From Rhodopseudomonas palustris (lineage in GTDB: Bacteria; Pseudomonadota; Alphaproteobacteria; Rhizobiales; Xanthobacteraceae), in the NCBI RefSeq assembly GCF_003031265.1, contig NZ_CP019966.1:1302001-1366000 (forward strand): DNA of 64,000 bases. Direction: 5' to 3'. The position numbers and the translations under genes are program-made. Shown here in pieces: positions 1 through 10,486 of this stretch. The notes beneath the pieces were generated by a model. The model saw nothing but the letters and a program-made list of their open reading frames with translations, was not told the origin of the DNA and ran no database searches. Numbering within the stretch: the first letter of the stretch is position 1; the number at the start of each line of letters is the position of its first letter.

Positions 1-84
1 GGCGTCTGCCTCCCGATTGATCTCCGTGTCGGACCGGCTCGCACCGACGCGGCCAAAAAACATAACATTAAGGGAGAGAAATGC

Positions 85-1749
85 GTGTGGAATCAAATCT
101 ATAATCCACTTGGCAGCGCCGCTTTGTCGACCCTGGCGGCGGCCGTTCCCGTAGTCACGCTGCTGGTGCTGATCGCGAGCGGCAAGGTGAAAGCTCACCT
201 CGCTGCGATCATCGCTCTGGTGCTCGCTAACGCGGTGGCGATCTTCGTCTTCACGATGCCGGCCAACATGTCGGTCCGTGCCTCGCTACTCGGTGTCGTC
301 ACCGGCTTCTTCCCGATCGGCTGGATCGTTCTCAACGTCATCTTTCTCTATCGGGTCACCGTGGCCACCGGCCGGTTCGAGCTGCTGCAGCGTGCGATTG
401 GTGGCGTGACGACCGACCGCCGGCTGCAGCTGCTGCTGATCGCGTTTGCGTTCGGCGCATTCTTCGAAGGTGCATCCGGGTTCGGCACGCCGGTGGCGAT
501 CACCGGCGCGGTGCTAATCGGCCTCGGCTTCTCGCCACTGGCCGCCTCGGGCCTGTCACTGATCGCCAACACCGCGCCGGTCGCCTACGGCGCGCTCGGC
601 ACGCCGATCCAGGGCCTCGCGTCGGTCACCGGCCTCGATCCTTACATCCTCGGCGCGATGGTCGGCCGGCAGCTGCCGTTCTTCTCGCTGCTGGTGCCGT
701 TCTGGTTGATCTGGGCGTTCGCGGGCTTCCGCGGCATGATGCAGATCTGGCCGGCGATCCTCGTCACCGGTGTGTCGTTCGCGGTCCCGCAATTCGTGAT
801 CTCGAACTACATCAATCCGTGGATCGTCGACATCGGCGCTTCACTGATCTCGATGGGCTGCCTGATCCTGTTCCTGAAAGTGTGGCAGCCGAAAGAGCTG
901 TGGCTGTCGCCGAAGCTGCGCAGCCACGATCCCTCCACCGAGACCATGGCCCCGCCGAAAGAGCTGAGCCGCGCCCCGCTGACACAGGCACAATTGTGGG
1001 GCGCGTTGCTGCCGTGGATCATCGTTTGCATCGTGATGCTGATCTGGGGCAACGGCGCCTTCAAGGCCTGGGCAAACTCGATCTTCGTCTGGAACTATCC
1101 GGTGCCCGAGCTGCACAACCTGATTCAGAAGGTGCCGCCGGTCGCCGCCAAGCCGACGCCTGAGGCCGCGGTGTTCTCCTTCACCTATCTGTCGTTCACC
1201 GGCACCGGCATGCTGATCGCGGCGATTATCTCCGGGCTGTTGATGGGCGTGTCGCCCGGCAAGATGGCGACCGAGTACGGCCGCACCATCAAGGTCTGCG
1301 CGATCTCGCTGATCACCATCTCGGCGATGCTGGCGATCGGCACGTTGACGCGGCTGTCCGGCGTCGACGCGACGCTGGGCCTGGCGTTTGCTGCGACCGG
1401 CGTGTTGTATCCGTTCTTCGGCACGCTACTCGGCTGGCTCGGCGTGGCGCTGACTGGGTCGGACACCGCCTCCAACGTGCTGTTCGGCAATCTGCAGAAG
1501 ATCACCTCCGAACAGCTCGGCCTGTCCCCTATCCTGATGGGCGCCGCCAACTCCTCCGGCGGCGTGATGGGCAAGATGATCGATGCTCAGTCGATCGTTG
1601 TCGCCTCGACAGCGACCAACTGGTACGGCCACGAAGGCACGATCCTGCGCTACGTCTTCCTGCACTCGATTACACTGGCGTGTTTGGTCGGCGTGCTGGT
1701 GATGCTGCAGGCCTATGTCTATCCGTTCACCGCGATGGTCTTGAAGTAA
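85..1749 (+). CDS. lldP: L-lactate permease (LctP/LldP family)
   Basis: A 554-residue polytopic inner-membrane protein that takes up L-lactate (and related 2-hydroxy acids) with protons. The N-terminus MWNQIYNPLG and the block FEGASGFGTPVAI (about residues 127-139) are family signatures; about a dozen hydrophobic segments span the whole length and the size is normal for the family. The start is GTG at 85, preceded by AGGGAGAG at 71-78. An ATG at 81 lies closer to that site but opens a frame of only seven codons (81-104), so it is not the permease start. No lactate dehydrogenase gene is next to it in the window. It ends just before a strong terminator. Substrate is assigned by family; glycolate is an alternative. 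Confidence 0.93.
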   Translation: MWNQIYNPLGSAALSTLAAAVPVVTLLVLIASGKVKAHLAAIIALVLANAVAIFVFTMPANMSVRASLLGVVTGFFPIGWIVLNVIFLYRVTVATGRFELLQRAIGGVTTDRRLQLLLIAFAFGAFFEGASGFGTPVAITGAVLIGLGFSPLAASGLSLIANTAPVAYGALGTPIQGLASVTGLDPYILGAMVGRQLPFFSLLVPFWLIWAFAGFRGMMQIWPAILVTGVSFAVPQFVISNYINPWIVDIGASLISMGCLILFLKVWQPKELWLSPKLRSHDPSTETMAPPKELSRAPLTQAQLWGALLPWIIVCIVMLIWGNGAFKAWANSIFVWNYPVPELHNLIQKVPPVAAKPTPEAAVFSFTYLSFTGTGMLIAAIISGLLMGVSPGKMATEYGRTIKVCAISLITISAMLAIGTLTRLSGVDATLGLAFAATGVLYPFFGTLLGWLGVALTGSDTASNVLFGNLQKITSEQLGLSPILMGAANSSGGVMGKMIDAQSIVVASTATNWYGHEGTILRYVFLHSITLACLVGVLVMLQAYVYPFTAMVLK

Positions 1750-1772
1750 CGCAGCGCGCATTGAATGGCGTC

Positions 1773-1804
1773 AAAGCCCCGCGGTCTCGGCCGCGGGGCT
1801 TTTC
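1773..1804 (+). terminator. Rho-independent terminator after lldP
   Basis: A perfect 12-bp inverted repeat (AAAGCCCCGCGG at 1773-1784, its complement at 1791-1802) with a 6-nt loop, ending in a short T run. It lies 23 nt after the permease stop codon. Confidence 0.85.
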
Positions 1805-1891
1805 GTTGCAGGTTTCGATGGCGCCGCGGTCTGGCAAGCCGGTGCGGTTCGCGATAAACAGCGGACCGTCCTGAACAACGGCCGAGGCACC

Positions 1892-2308
1892 ATGCACCGT
1901 CAGTCGATCTTTCGTTTCGCCGCCATCGCCGTGGTGCTGGCAGCCGGCTTCGCGACGCCGTCGCTTGCGCAATCCGACCAGGAGTTTCCGTTCGGTCTGG
2001 AACTGACGCTGGACGCGCCGCCGAAGCCGGGCTCGAAGCGGATTCCCAATTTGGAAATCGGCGATCAGGGCAGCGTGCGGCTGGAGCTGTGGTGCAAGGG
2101 CGGCGTTGGGCAGTTCTCCATCGCCGGCAGCACGGTGATCTTCATGCCGGGCGCGATCGAGGATCGCAATTGTCCGGCGGACCGCGCTCAGGCCGATGAT
2201 GCACTGGTCGCAGCGCTTGCCGCGTCGACCAACTGGAGCCGGCAAGGCGATTTCGTCAGCTTCACCGGTGGTCCGCAGCCGCTGCGGTTCCACCTCAATA
2301 CGAACTGA
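1892..2308 (+). CDS. Secreted META/HslJ-like domain protein
   Basis: A 138-residue protein with a clear Sec signal peptide (basic start, hydrophobic residues 8-22, cut near PSLAQS at about residue 27), so it acts in the periplasm. The mature part contains VRLELWCKGG, a stretch resembling FSIAGSTVIFMPGA, then ADDALVAAL and SFTGGPQPLRF. This order recalls the META/HslJ fold found in heat-shock and copper-resistance lipoproteins, but the match is by eye and the function is unknown. It stands alone: a terminator lies before it, and the next gene converges on it with only 2 nt between stop codons. Confidence 0.75.
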   Translation: MHRQSIFRFAAIAVVLAAGFATPSLAQSDQEFPFGLELTLDAPPKPGSKRIPNLEIGDQGSVRLELWCKGGVGQFSIAGSTVIFMPGAIEDRNCPADRAQADDALVAALAASTNWSRQGDFVSFTGGPQPLRFHLNTN

Positions 2309-2310
2309 CG

Positions 2311-3816
2311 CTATTTCTGATCCTGCAGGATCAGCTCGGCGCAACCTTCCGCCGCCTGCACCACGCCGCTGTAGCCGCCGATGCCCGCATAGGCCGACGA
2401 CAGATACAGACCGGGCAGGGCTGTGCGCGGCGTGCGGTAAGGCGCATCCGAATTCGGCAGCAGCGGCGCAAAGCCATAGACCGCACCCTGCGGCGCGCCG
2501 AGATATTGCTGCACCGAAAACGCGGTGTTGAACGCCGCCGCTGTTACTGCGCCAGCCAGGCCCGGATAGCTGCGATCGAGATGGGTGAGCAGCGCCTGCT
2601 GCCAGCGGGCGCGCTTGGCTCGATAGGTGTCTTGATCGAGGCTATCCCAGTTCGACACCCGGTCCGGCCCGACCACCGACAGCACGTAAGGCGGCGACGG
2701 CACGCCGGAGTCGATCGCGGTGTAGTCGGCGATCGCCAGCGGCGGCATCCGCGCACCCGGCTCGTCCGCCATCAGGGTCTTGGCATCGGCATAGGACGCC
2801 AGCGTCGTCATCCAGTCCGGCAGCAGCTGTGTGGCGTAGCTGCTGAAGCCGAATTCGCGCGGCGGCTTGGACAGGCCGAGCGTCAGCGCGAATAGCGACA
2901 GCGACGGCGTCCGATCGGCGTAGCTGTCGGTCAGCAGCTTCGCCTGCTCGGCCGGAAGCAGGCTTGCCAGTGTCGAAGGCGCTGCATTGCCGATCACCGT
3001 CGAGGCTTCGACGATCTGCGGATCGCCGCCGTCGCGGGCAATATGGGTGACCTGATGCGGCCCGCCGTGATCGCCCATCACTACGCGGGAGACGACGCGG
3101 CGGAGCAGCACCTCGCCGCCGGCCTTGCGCACCGCGCGGGCCAGCGCGCTCGACAGCCGCTGCGAGCCGCCCTGGATGAAGCGCGCACCGCTGAGCAGGA
3201 AGCTGCCCTGCACCATCGCGAACAGCACCCACCACAGCGCGGCAGGATCATCGTGAACGTAAGAGAGATTCCCGGCGACCGCGCACTTCACCGCTTCGTC
3301 GTCGCCGAACAGCGCCTGCAGCTTGTCGCCGAGCGAGGCGTGCCAATCGGGATACTCCGGCGCCAGCGCCAGCACCGCGTCGAGGCCGCCATCGCCGAGC
3401 GTTCCGGCGAGGCGCTCGAGCTCGCCGAGCCATTGCGCGATCCCGGCGCTGGCGTGGGGGAAGCGCTTGTTCAGCGCGTCGCGCGCGGCGGCGAATTCGT
3501 CCGGGAGCGTGAAGGGTTCGCCGACCGGACCGCCGCGCATCTGATACAGCGCCCCGGCGGGTATCCACTGCACCGCGTCGAGCGCGCCGGCGCGGCTCAA
3601 GGCGCGGTGTTTCGGATCGCGGACGTGCTGCGGATTGCCGGTGATATGCAGCGAGCCTTCGACGAACAGTTCGCCGACCTTGTAGCTCGAGGCCGCGCCG
3701 CCGACCGAGTTACCGCGCTCGATCACCAGCACCTTGCGGCCTTCGCGGGCCAGGATCGCGCCCGCAGTCAGGCCGCCGAGCCCGGCGCCAATTACCACTG
3801 CATCAAAGCGCGTCAT
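2311..3816 (-). CDS. NAD(P)/FAD-dependent oxidoreductase, CrtI / phytoene desaturase superfamily
   Basis: A 501-residue flavoprotein. The N-terminus has the dinucleotide-binding motif VIGAGLGGLTAGAILAREG (about residues 8-26) followed by the acidic VIERG strand end and GGAASSY. The C-terminus has the second FAD block GLYLSSAYAGIGGYSGVVQA (about 465-485). This two-block layout is shared by carotenoid desaturases and isomerases and retinol saturases. No carotenoid genes are nearby, and in this lineage the crt genes usually sit in the photosynthesis cluster, so the substrate is not deducible. It is transcribed alone, converging with the preceding small secreted protein. Confidence 0.85.
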   Translation of the reverse strand: MTRFDAVVIGAGLGGLTAGAILAREGRKVLVIERGNSVGGAASSYKVGELFVEGSLHITGNPQHVRDPKHRALSRAGALDAVQWIPAGALYQMRGGPVGEPFTLPDEFAAARDALNKRFPHASAGIAQWLGELERLAGTLGDGGLDAVLALAPEYPDWHASLGDKLQALFGDDEAVKCAVAGNLSYVHDDPAALWWVLFAMVQGSFLLSGARFIQGGSQRLSSALARAVRKAGGEVLLRRVVSRVVMGDHGGPHQVTHIARDGGDPQIVEASTVIGNAAPSTLASLLPAEQAKLLTDSYADRTPSLSLFALTLGLSKPPREFGFSSYATQLLPDWMTTLASYADAKTLMADEPGARMPPLAIADYTAIDSGVPSPPYVLSVVGPDRVSNWDSLDQDTYRAKRARWQQALLTHLDRSYPGLAGAVTAAAFNTAFSVQQYLGAPQGAVYGFAPLLPNSDAPYRTPRTALPGLYLSSAYAGIGGYSGVVQAAEGCAELILQDQK

Positions 3817-3928
3817 TCAGCCGATCATCCTGCCATCCAAGGGAAGCGCTTCATTGCCGCATTGCAGCGGCATGTCAAATCGCGGTTCCATGATCTGGCG
3901 ACGGCCGATCCTGGGCGCTTGCGGCGCG

Positions 3929-5122
3929 CTATTGCCAGGTCGAGCTTTCGGAATCCCAGCGCTGGCCCTTGAGCTCTTTGGCGAGGGCTGCGACGGCGCC
4001 GCCATCGGGGCGCGGTTCGCCTTCTTCTTCGCCGGGGGCGTCGTCGTTGAGGCCGAGCCGCGGCGGCGCATTCTCGTCGACCGTAGTATCGCTGGCATTG
4101 CCGAGCCACAGCATCAGCTTGTCGGTGCCGCCCGGCTTATCCGCGCTGACCAGTGCCTCCACCGTGATCACCTCGGTGAGCTGCAGCGCCGGGAAGGTCT
4201 CGCTCGGCCGCTTGAAGGTCATCTTCAGCTTGCCGCTTGCGTCATCCCACACCGCCGAGGCGAGCTTGGCCTCCAGCGTCTGCGACAGGATGGCGGTGAC
4301 GGTATTGGCGATCTTCTCGCGATTGAGCTTGCCACCGTCGCGCCAGCCCGCGGCCGGGAACAGGATTGTGCGGTCCATGTCGACGATGCCGTTGGTCCAG
4401 CCGGCCGCGGCGACGCCGGGGAACGCCTTGGCCTTGGCGATCACCGCGGCGGCGCGCTCCGGATCAACCGTGAGGTTGACCACCAGCTTGCCGGCGCGCA
4501 GCGCATCGCAGCCGATGCTGAGGCTCGACAGCGACACTTCGACATTCTCGGTCTTCAGCGTCTTCAGGAAATCCGAAGCGCCTTCGAGCGCGACGCGGAC
4601 CCCGACGGCTTCCGGCGACACCGCGGTGAAGTCCTTCGGCGCCTGCGCGATGCTGTCGTCGACCGACTGGTTCTCCTGGAATTCCTTTTCGCTGAGATCG
4701 GCATTGTCGGTCGAGGTAATCTCGTGCGTGGCGGTTCCGATTCCGATCACGCCTTTGAAGTCGAACGTCTCGCCATTGGGCCGCTGCTGCAGGCTGACCG
4801 ACACCGGCGCCTTGCCGCCGAGCGTCTGCGTCGTCCCGGTCAGGGCCTGACCGTTCGGGGTCAGGGTGACGACGAAGCGATCGCGGCGGTCCGAGGTCTT
4901 CGACGGCGAATAGCAGACGTCGAGCTCGGCCGAAGTGACGGTCTTGCCCTGACGCTTCTCCTTCAGGATGACGTCGGCGCCGTCCATGAAGCCGTCGATG
5001 GCAGTGAAATAGCGCGTCTCGTTGGCCGGCGGCGCTGCCGATTTCGTGGCGGACTTGCTCTGAGCCAGGGCGACATCGGTCGCCGGCAGCAGCGCCAGCA
5101 GGCTGAACAGGAATGCGCGCAT
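3929..5122 (-). CDS. Secreted protein of unknown function
   Basis: A 397-residue protein that I do not recognise. The start chosen is ATG at 5122 (MRAFLFSLLALLPA), which opens with a Sec signal peptide ending near VALAQS at about residue 21; GAGGTTCACGTG precedes it. The mature region alternates short beta-like segments with no transmembrane helix, which suggests a periplasmic or surface soluble protein. The C-terminal 60 residues are acidic and low-complexity (DDAPGEEEGEPRPD) before a final basic stretch. It lies alone between the oxidoreductase and the groEL terminator. Codon use matches the neighbours, so it is a resident gene. Confidence 0.75.
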   Translation of the reverse strand: MRAFLFSLLALLPATDVALAQSKSATKSAAPPANETRYFTAIDGFMDGADVILKEKRQGKTVTSAELDVCYSPSKTSDRRDRFVVTLTPNGQALTGTTQTLGGKAPVSVSLQQRPNGETFDFKGVIGIGTATHEITSTDNADLSEKEFQENQSVDDSIAQAPKDFTAVSPEAVGVRVALEGASDFLKTLKTENVEVSLSSLSIGCDALRAGKLVVNLTVDPERAAAVIAKAKAFPGVAAAGWTNGIVDMDRTILFPAAGWRDGGKLNREKIANTVTAILSQTLEAKLASAVWDDASGKLKMTFKRPSETFPALQLTEVITVEALVSADKPGGTDKLMLWLGNASDTTVDENAPPRLGLNDDAPGEEEGEPRPDGGAVAALAKELKGQRWDSESSTWQ

Positions 5123-5274
5123 CACGTGAACCTCGCGAGAATCAGGCTGCATCGAACCTAAAGCTTTTTGGGAGCCGAGTGGACAACGGTTCGCCGGGAC
5201 ACAACGCGTCAGAACCGGAAATGCTCTAGTCGATTCGAATTGCATCCGAACCAAGGCGCGCGAGCTGCGGCGCC

Positions 5275-5304
5275 AAAAAACAAGGCCGCCCGGAGGCGGC
5301 CTTG
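5275..5304 (-). terminator. Rho-independent terminator of groES-groEL
   Basis: A 10-bp perfect stem (CAAGGCCGCC at 5281-5290 with GGCGGCCTTG at 5295-5304) and a 4-nt loop. Read on the minus strand it is followed at once by six T residues (5280-5275). It lies about 30 nt past the groEL stop. Confidence 0.9.
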
Positions 5305-5336
5305 CGTGATCGATCTTCAGTGCGACAGGCGCGGGC

Positions 5337-6980
<1,644 letters not shown>

Positions 6981-7019
6981 TCATTCGCTCCTGATGTCTC
7001 GATGCTGTCGCGATGCGGC

Positions 7020-7316
7020 TTAGCCGACCACGCCCATGATGTCCGACTCCTTCATGATCAGGAGTTCTTCGCCGTCCAGCTTGATCTCGGTGCCCGACCA
7101 CTTGCCGAACAGCACGCGGTCGCCGACCTTGACGTCGATCGGGGTCAGCTTGCCGGTCTCGTCGCGGCCGCCCGGGCCGACGGCGATCACCTGACCTTCC
7201 TGCGGCTTCTCCTTGGCGGAGTCCGGGATGATGATGCCGCCCTTGGTCTTGGTCTCGGCATCGATCCGCTTCACGACGACGCGGTCATGGAGAGGACGAA
7301 AATTGAATTTAGCCAT
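7020..7316 (-). CDS. groS: Co-chaperonin GroES (10 kDa)
   Basis: A 98-residue heptameric lid for GroEL. It has the family start [15 protein letters not shown], the mobile-loop region [18 protein letters not shown] (about residues 24-41) and the end [15 protein letters not shown] at 7321-7326 precedes the ATG. It is the first gene of the heat-shock operon; the leader of about 110 nt carries a CIRCE operator. Confidence 0.99.
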   Translation of the reverse strand: MAKFNFRPLHDRVVVKRIDAETKTKGGIIIPDSAKEKPQEGQVIAVGPGGRDETGKLTPIDVKVGDRVLFGKWSGTEIKLDGEELLIMKESDIMGVVG

Positions 7317-7396
7317 GGGCTATCCTGTGTGTTGCTGGAGGGGCTTTGGCGTTCGAGTGCCGGTTTGTGATCGCGGCTCGTATTCGTGTCCGCGTG

Positions 7397-7423
7397 TTGG
7401 CAGTCGTACTGCAAGAGTGCTAA
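7397..7423 (-). promoter_or_regulatory. CIRCE operator (HrcA site) of groES-groEL
   Basis: On the plus strand the site reads TTGGCAGTC, nine bases, then GAGTGCTAA. The right half is a perfect CIRCE arm and the left matches 7 of 9 positions of TTAGCACTC. The 9-nt spacer is exactly the CIRCE spacing. It lies 11 nt beyond the -10 box, where bound HrcA would block transcription; heat releases HrcA. No hrcA gene is in the window. Confidence 0.92.
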
Positions 7424-7434
7424 TTGTGCGCCCG

Positions 7435-7463
7435 GAAATATGGCCTGCTGCTGTTCCTGTCAA
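7435..7463 (-). promoter_or_regulatory. Housekeeping-type promoter of groES-groEL
   Basis: On the minus strand: TTGACA at 7463-7458, a 17-nt spacer and TATTTC at 7440-7435. Transcription would start near 7428, placing the CIRCE element at about +6 to +32. Confidence 0.75.
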
Positions 7464-7613
7464 GCTGACGGGCTTAAGGGCTTGGTGATGCCGGTGTAAG
7501 ATGCTCCGTCCGCCGGACGGGACACTGTTCATCGGCGCGACCGCATTGCCTGCTGCGGCATTTTGCGGTTGTGTGGGGTCGGGGCGAACGGGGCGTTTGC
7601 TCGGGGAGAAATC

Positions 7614-8129
7614 ATGGTCAATTCACGCAACGCACGCGCGTCGCTCAATCTGGGCATGGCGTCGCTGATGGCGCTGGGGCTCGGCGCGTGCGGCAGCATC
7701 GGTGGCTTCAGCCTTGGCGGTTCGCAGCCGGCTGCAGTGCAGGAGCCGGCGGCGCCGCCGGAACTGCCCGCCACCATCCGCTCGGAAGAAATCGTCGGCC
7801 GCTGGGGCCTCGCGTCGTATCTCAATCCGTCCGACCGGGCTCGCACCGAAAAGGCCGCGGTCGCGCAATGCAAGAATCCTTACGTGATCGGTGCCGGTCC
7901 GACCGGCGGCGTGATCATGCATCTGGCCGACCAGGCCACCCCGCAGGAGCTGCGGCTGAAGGGTTCGCAAAGCGGCAAGAACTATATCGGGCCAGCCGGT
8001 CCGATCGGCGAGCAGGACCGCGAGATCGTGTCGTTCGACGGCCGCGTGATGATCACCCGCTTCGTCGACAAGGACGCCGCCACCCGCTACGGCAACATGG
8101 TCTATGTCCGCTGCGCCCCGCGCGCCTGA
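7614..8129 (+). CDS. Putative lipoprotein, function unknown
   Basis: A 171-residue protein. The ATG at 7614 is chosen because GGGGAGAA sits just upstream and because it yields a proper lipoprotein signal: basic NSRNARAS, a hydrophobic stretch, then LGAC with the acylated Cys near residue 27. The mature part begins with a Gly/Ser/Ala/Pro linker and then one compact domain starting EEIVGRWGLASYLNP, with two more Cys residues that could pair. The opening GRWGL and the size recall small periplasmic inhibitor-like domains, but I cannot assign a family. The following MFS gene begins 41 nt after its stop. Confidence 0.75.
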   Translation: MVNSRNARASLNLGMASLMALGLGACGSIGGFSLGGSQPAAVQEPAAPPELPATIRSEEIVGRWGLASYLNPSDRARTEKAAVAQCKNPYVIGAGPTGGVIMHLADQATPQELRLKGSQSGKNYIGPAGPIGEQDREIVSFDGRVMITRFVDKDAATRYGNMVYVRCAPRA

Positions 8130-8170
8130 CCTCTGCCAAATATCCAGGGCCGATCTGATTCCATGACCCG

Positions 8171-9379
8171 ATGAGCGGACTGCGCAGACTGGTGTCCGGA
8201 CCGGAGCGCGCGGTCGGCGTTTTGGCGGTCACCCAGATTCTGTGCTGGGGCATGCTGATCTATCCGCCGGTCTTGACCATGCCGCATCTCGCCGCGGCGC
8301 ATGGCTGGTCGCTGGCCTTCGGGATGTCCGGGTTTTCGCTGGCCCTGGTGATCTCCGGCATCCTGTCGCCGGTCATTGGCGGTCTGATCGACCGCCACGG
8401 CGGCAACGTGGTGATGGCGCCGGGAGCATTGGTCGGCGCGCTCGGCATGGTGCTGATCGCCGGCATCGACCTGTGGCCGGTGTATTTCGTCGGCTGGGCG
8501 CTGCTCGGTGTCGCGATGGCCTCGACGCTGTACGATCCGGCGTTCGCCACGCTGGCGCGGCTGTTCGGCACCACGGCCCGGCGGCAGATCACCTTCGTCA
8601 CCTTCGCGGGCGGCTTCGCTTCCACCGTCGGCTGGCCGGCGACCCATCTGCTGCTCGACGCCGTCGGCTGGCGCGGCACCTATTTCGCCTTCGCGGCGGT
8701 GCTGGCCTGCGTGGTCGCGCCGCTGCATGGCTTGGTGCTGCCGCGCAAGGCCGCGCCGTCGGTCGTTGCGCCCAGCCCGAACCCGCATCTGATGCCTGCG
8801 GAGCCGCTGCGCCCGGAGGGACGCCCGTTCGTACTGATCGCGACCGCCTTCGCGATATACGCCTTGATGCTGTCCGGGGTGACGTCGAACCTGCTGGCGA
8901 TGTTTCAGCGCGGTGGCCTTGATGCCGGCACCGTGGTGACGCTCGGCGCGCTGTTCGGCCCGTCGCAGGTGGCGGCCCGGCTGGCGGACTTCCTGCTCGC
9001 CGGCCGGACGCATCCGCTCTGGATTGCGCGCGGGGCGGTGACGCTGATGGCCTGTTCGTTCGCGATGCTGGCGTTTGCCGGCCCATCAGTGTTGGTCGCC
9101 GGCGTGTTCTGTGTGGCGTTCGGCGCCGCCAATGGCGTGATGACGATCGCGCGGGGCAGCCTGCCGCTGTTGATGTTCGGAGCGCAGGGTTATGGCCGGG
9201 TGATCGGCCGGATCGCGCGGCCTGCGCTGTTCGTGCAGGCGTCGGCGCCGTTCATCGTAGCGGCGGCGGTGGAGCGGTTTTCCGACGCCACCGTCGTCGA
9301 GGTCGGGATGGTGTGCGCCCTGGCGACGCTGGGATGTTTCCTGGCGCTGCAGCCGCCACGCGCCGCCGAGCGGCGCTGA
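8171..9379 (+). CDS. MFS transporter
   Basis: A 402-residue inner-membrane protein with about 12 hydrophobic segments. The loop between helices 2 and 3 carries GGLIDRHGGNVVMAPG, the MFS signature (G-x-x-x-D-R-x-G). The central cytoplasmic loop is short (PRKAAPSVVAPSPNP near residue 200). The substrate cannot be told from sequence. ATG at 8171 or 8163 could start translation; 8171 keeps a plausible N-terminus before helix 1. It converges on cheZ with 15 nt between stop codons. Confidence 0.9.
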   Translation: MSGLRRLVSGPERAVGVLAVTQILCWGMLIYPPVLTMPHLAAAHGWSLAFGMSGFSLALVISGILSPVIGGLIDRHGGNVVMAPGALVGALGMVLIAGIDLWPVYFVGWALLGVAMASTLYDPAFATLARLFGTTARRQITFVTFAGGFASTVGWPATHLLLDAVGWRGTYFAFAAVLACVVAPLHGLVLPRKAAPSVVAPSPNPHLMPAEPLRPEGRPFVLIATAFAIYALMLSGVTSNLLAMFQRGGLDAGTVVTLGALFGPSQVAARLADFLLAGRTHPLWIARGAVTLMACSFAMLAFAGPSVLVAGVFCVAFGAANGVMTIARGSLPLLMFGAQGYGRVIGRIARPALFVQASAPFIVAAAVERFSDATVVEVGMVCALATLGCFLALQPPRAAERR

Positions 9380-9394
9380 GGCGGCAGCCGGCGA

Positions 9395-10186
9395 TCAGTT
9401 GAACATCGCGTCGATGTCGTCCTGCGAGGCGTGGCCATCTTCGCCGAGCGCGCGCGGGCCGTTGAGCAGCTTGGCGTCGTCGTCGCGGTTGTCGACCACT
9501 GCAGGCGCGTGCGACTTGATCTCGTCGACGCCGCCCCAGATCTCCATCATCTGCACGATGTGATGCTCGATGAACTTCATCGTGTTCATCACCTTGCTGA
9601 TGCGCTGGCCGGTGAGATCCTGGAAGTTGCAGGCCTCGAAGATCGAGATCACCCGCTCCTGGATTTCTTCGCTGAGCGCCTGCTGCTGATCGGCCGAGTT
9701 GACCTTGCCGAGCGCGGTGGCGGCCTGATCGATCGCTTCCGCAGCTTCGAGGATCTGCTGCGTGGCTTCCTCGGTGCCGCCGACGACCGCGCCGAGTTCA
9801 CCGTTGACCTTGGCCATCTCCTCGCCGCTGAAGCTCTTGGAGTGCAGCACGGCGATTTCGCGCTTGGTCTGATCGATCGCGTTGTGGATCAGATCGAGTT
9901 CGATCTTCAGCTTCTCGCACTGCTCGACTTGAGCCTTGTAGCTCGCCAGCAGTGCTTTGGTCTCGGCGGCTTCCGCCGCGAGCGAAGCGTCGATTTCTTT
10001 GTTGGTACCTGACTCGCCGGTGGCGGGCGCAGGATGGACGCCATTGACGATCTGGGCTCGGATCGCGCGTAGCTCCGCCATCAGGTCGCGATTAGTCGGA
10101 CCCGCTTCGAATTCGATCGGTGCGAGCATCGGCGCTGCGCCGAGCGTAAGTTCTTCAATGCGGAAACGCTTGCGTTGGAAGGACAT
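9395..10186 (-). CDS. cheZ: Protein phosphatase CheZ
   Basis: A cytosolic phosphatase that removes phosphate from CheY-P and resets the flagellar motor signal. The 263-residue protein is mainly helical. The catalytic block ACNFQDLTGQRISKVMN (about residues 186-202) carries the DxxxQ pair that in the enterobacterial enzyme (Asp143 and Gln147) organises water for CheY-P attack. The C-terminal DDIDAMFN is the usual CheY-binding tail. It is not next to other che genes; a CheY-like gene lies 33 kb away in this window. Confidence 0.92.
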   Translation of the reverse strand: MSFQRKRFRIEELTLGAAPMLAPIEFEAGPTNRDLMAELRAIRAQIVNGVHPAPATGESGTNKEIDASLAAEAAETKALLASYKAQVEQCEKLKIELDLIHNAIDQTKREIAVLHSKSFSGEEMAKVNGELGAVVGGTEEATQQILEAAEAIDQAATALGKVNSADQQQALSEEIQERVISIFEACNFQDLTGQRISKVMNTMKFIEHHIVQMMEIWGGVDEIKSHAPAVVDNRDDDAKLLNGPRALGEDGHASQDDIDAMFN

Positions 10187-10486
10187 CGGTCGGTTGATCC
10201 CAGTTCAAGGCACCGGCTTGTCGTAGCGGCATCTGTTTAACGGTGCGTTGCGGATCGGAACCTGCATTTTCGCTAAGTAATAGGACGAGCGAACGCACTG
10301 TTAACCATGGCGCAGCGGCATTCATCGAAAATAAACGCTGATCTCAGGAATGGGCGTTCCAGAGCGTCATGGTGAATCCGTTTGCCGCCCGCGTTTACCA
10401 AACCGATCCGGTTTTGGTTTCTGATCCGTTGCGTTCACCGCCGCAAATTTCGGCGAGTCCACGACGAAACGGTGCAGAGTACGTCG
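10187..10486. other. Intergenic region between cheZ and the L,D-transpeptidase gene
   Basis: These 300 nt must hold the divergent promoters of cheZ and the transpeptidase gene. An imperfect inverted repeat, ACCAAACCG / CGGTTTTGGT with ATC between, lies near 10397-10418 and could be an operator. I see no RNA gene and no convincing -35/-10 pair. Confidence 0.4.

Noticed and set aside
3734..5161. 475-codon open frame on the plus strand over the secreted protein and oxidoreductase genes
   Set aside because: Antisense to the signal-peptide protein and the FAD enzyme; no ribosome site or domain.
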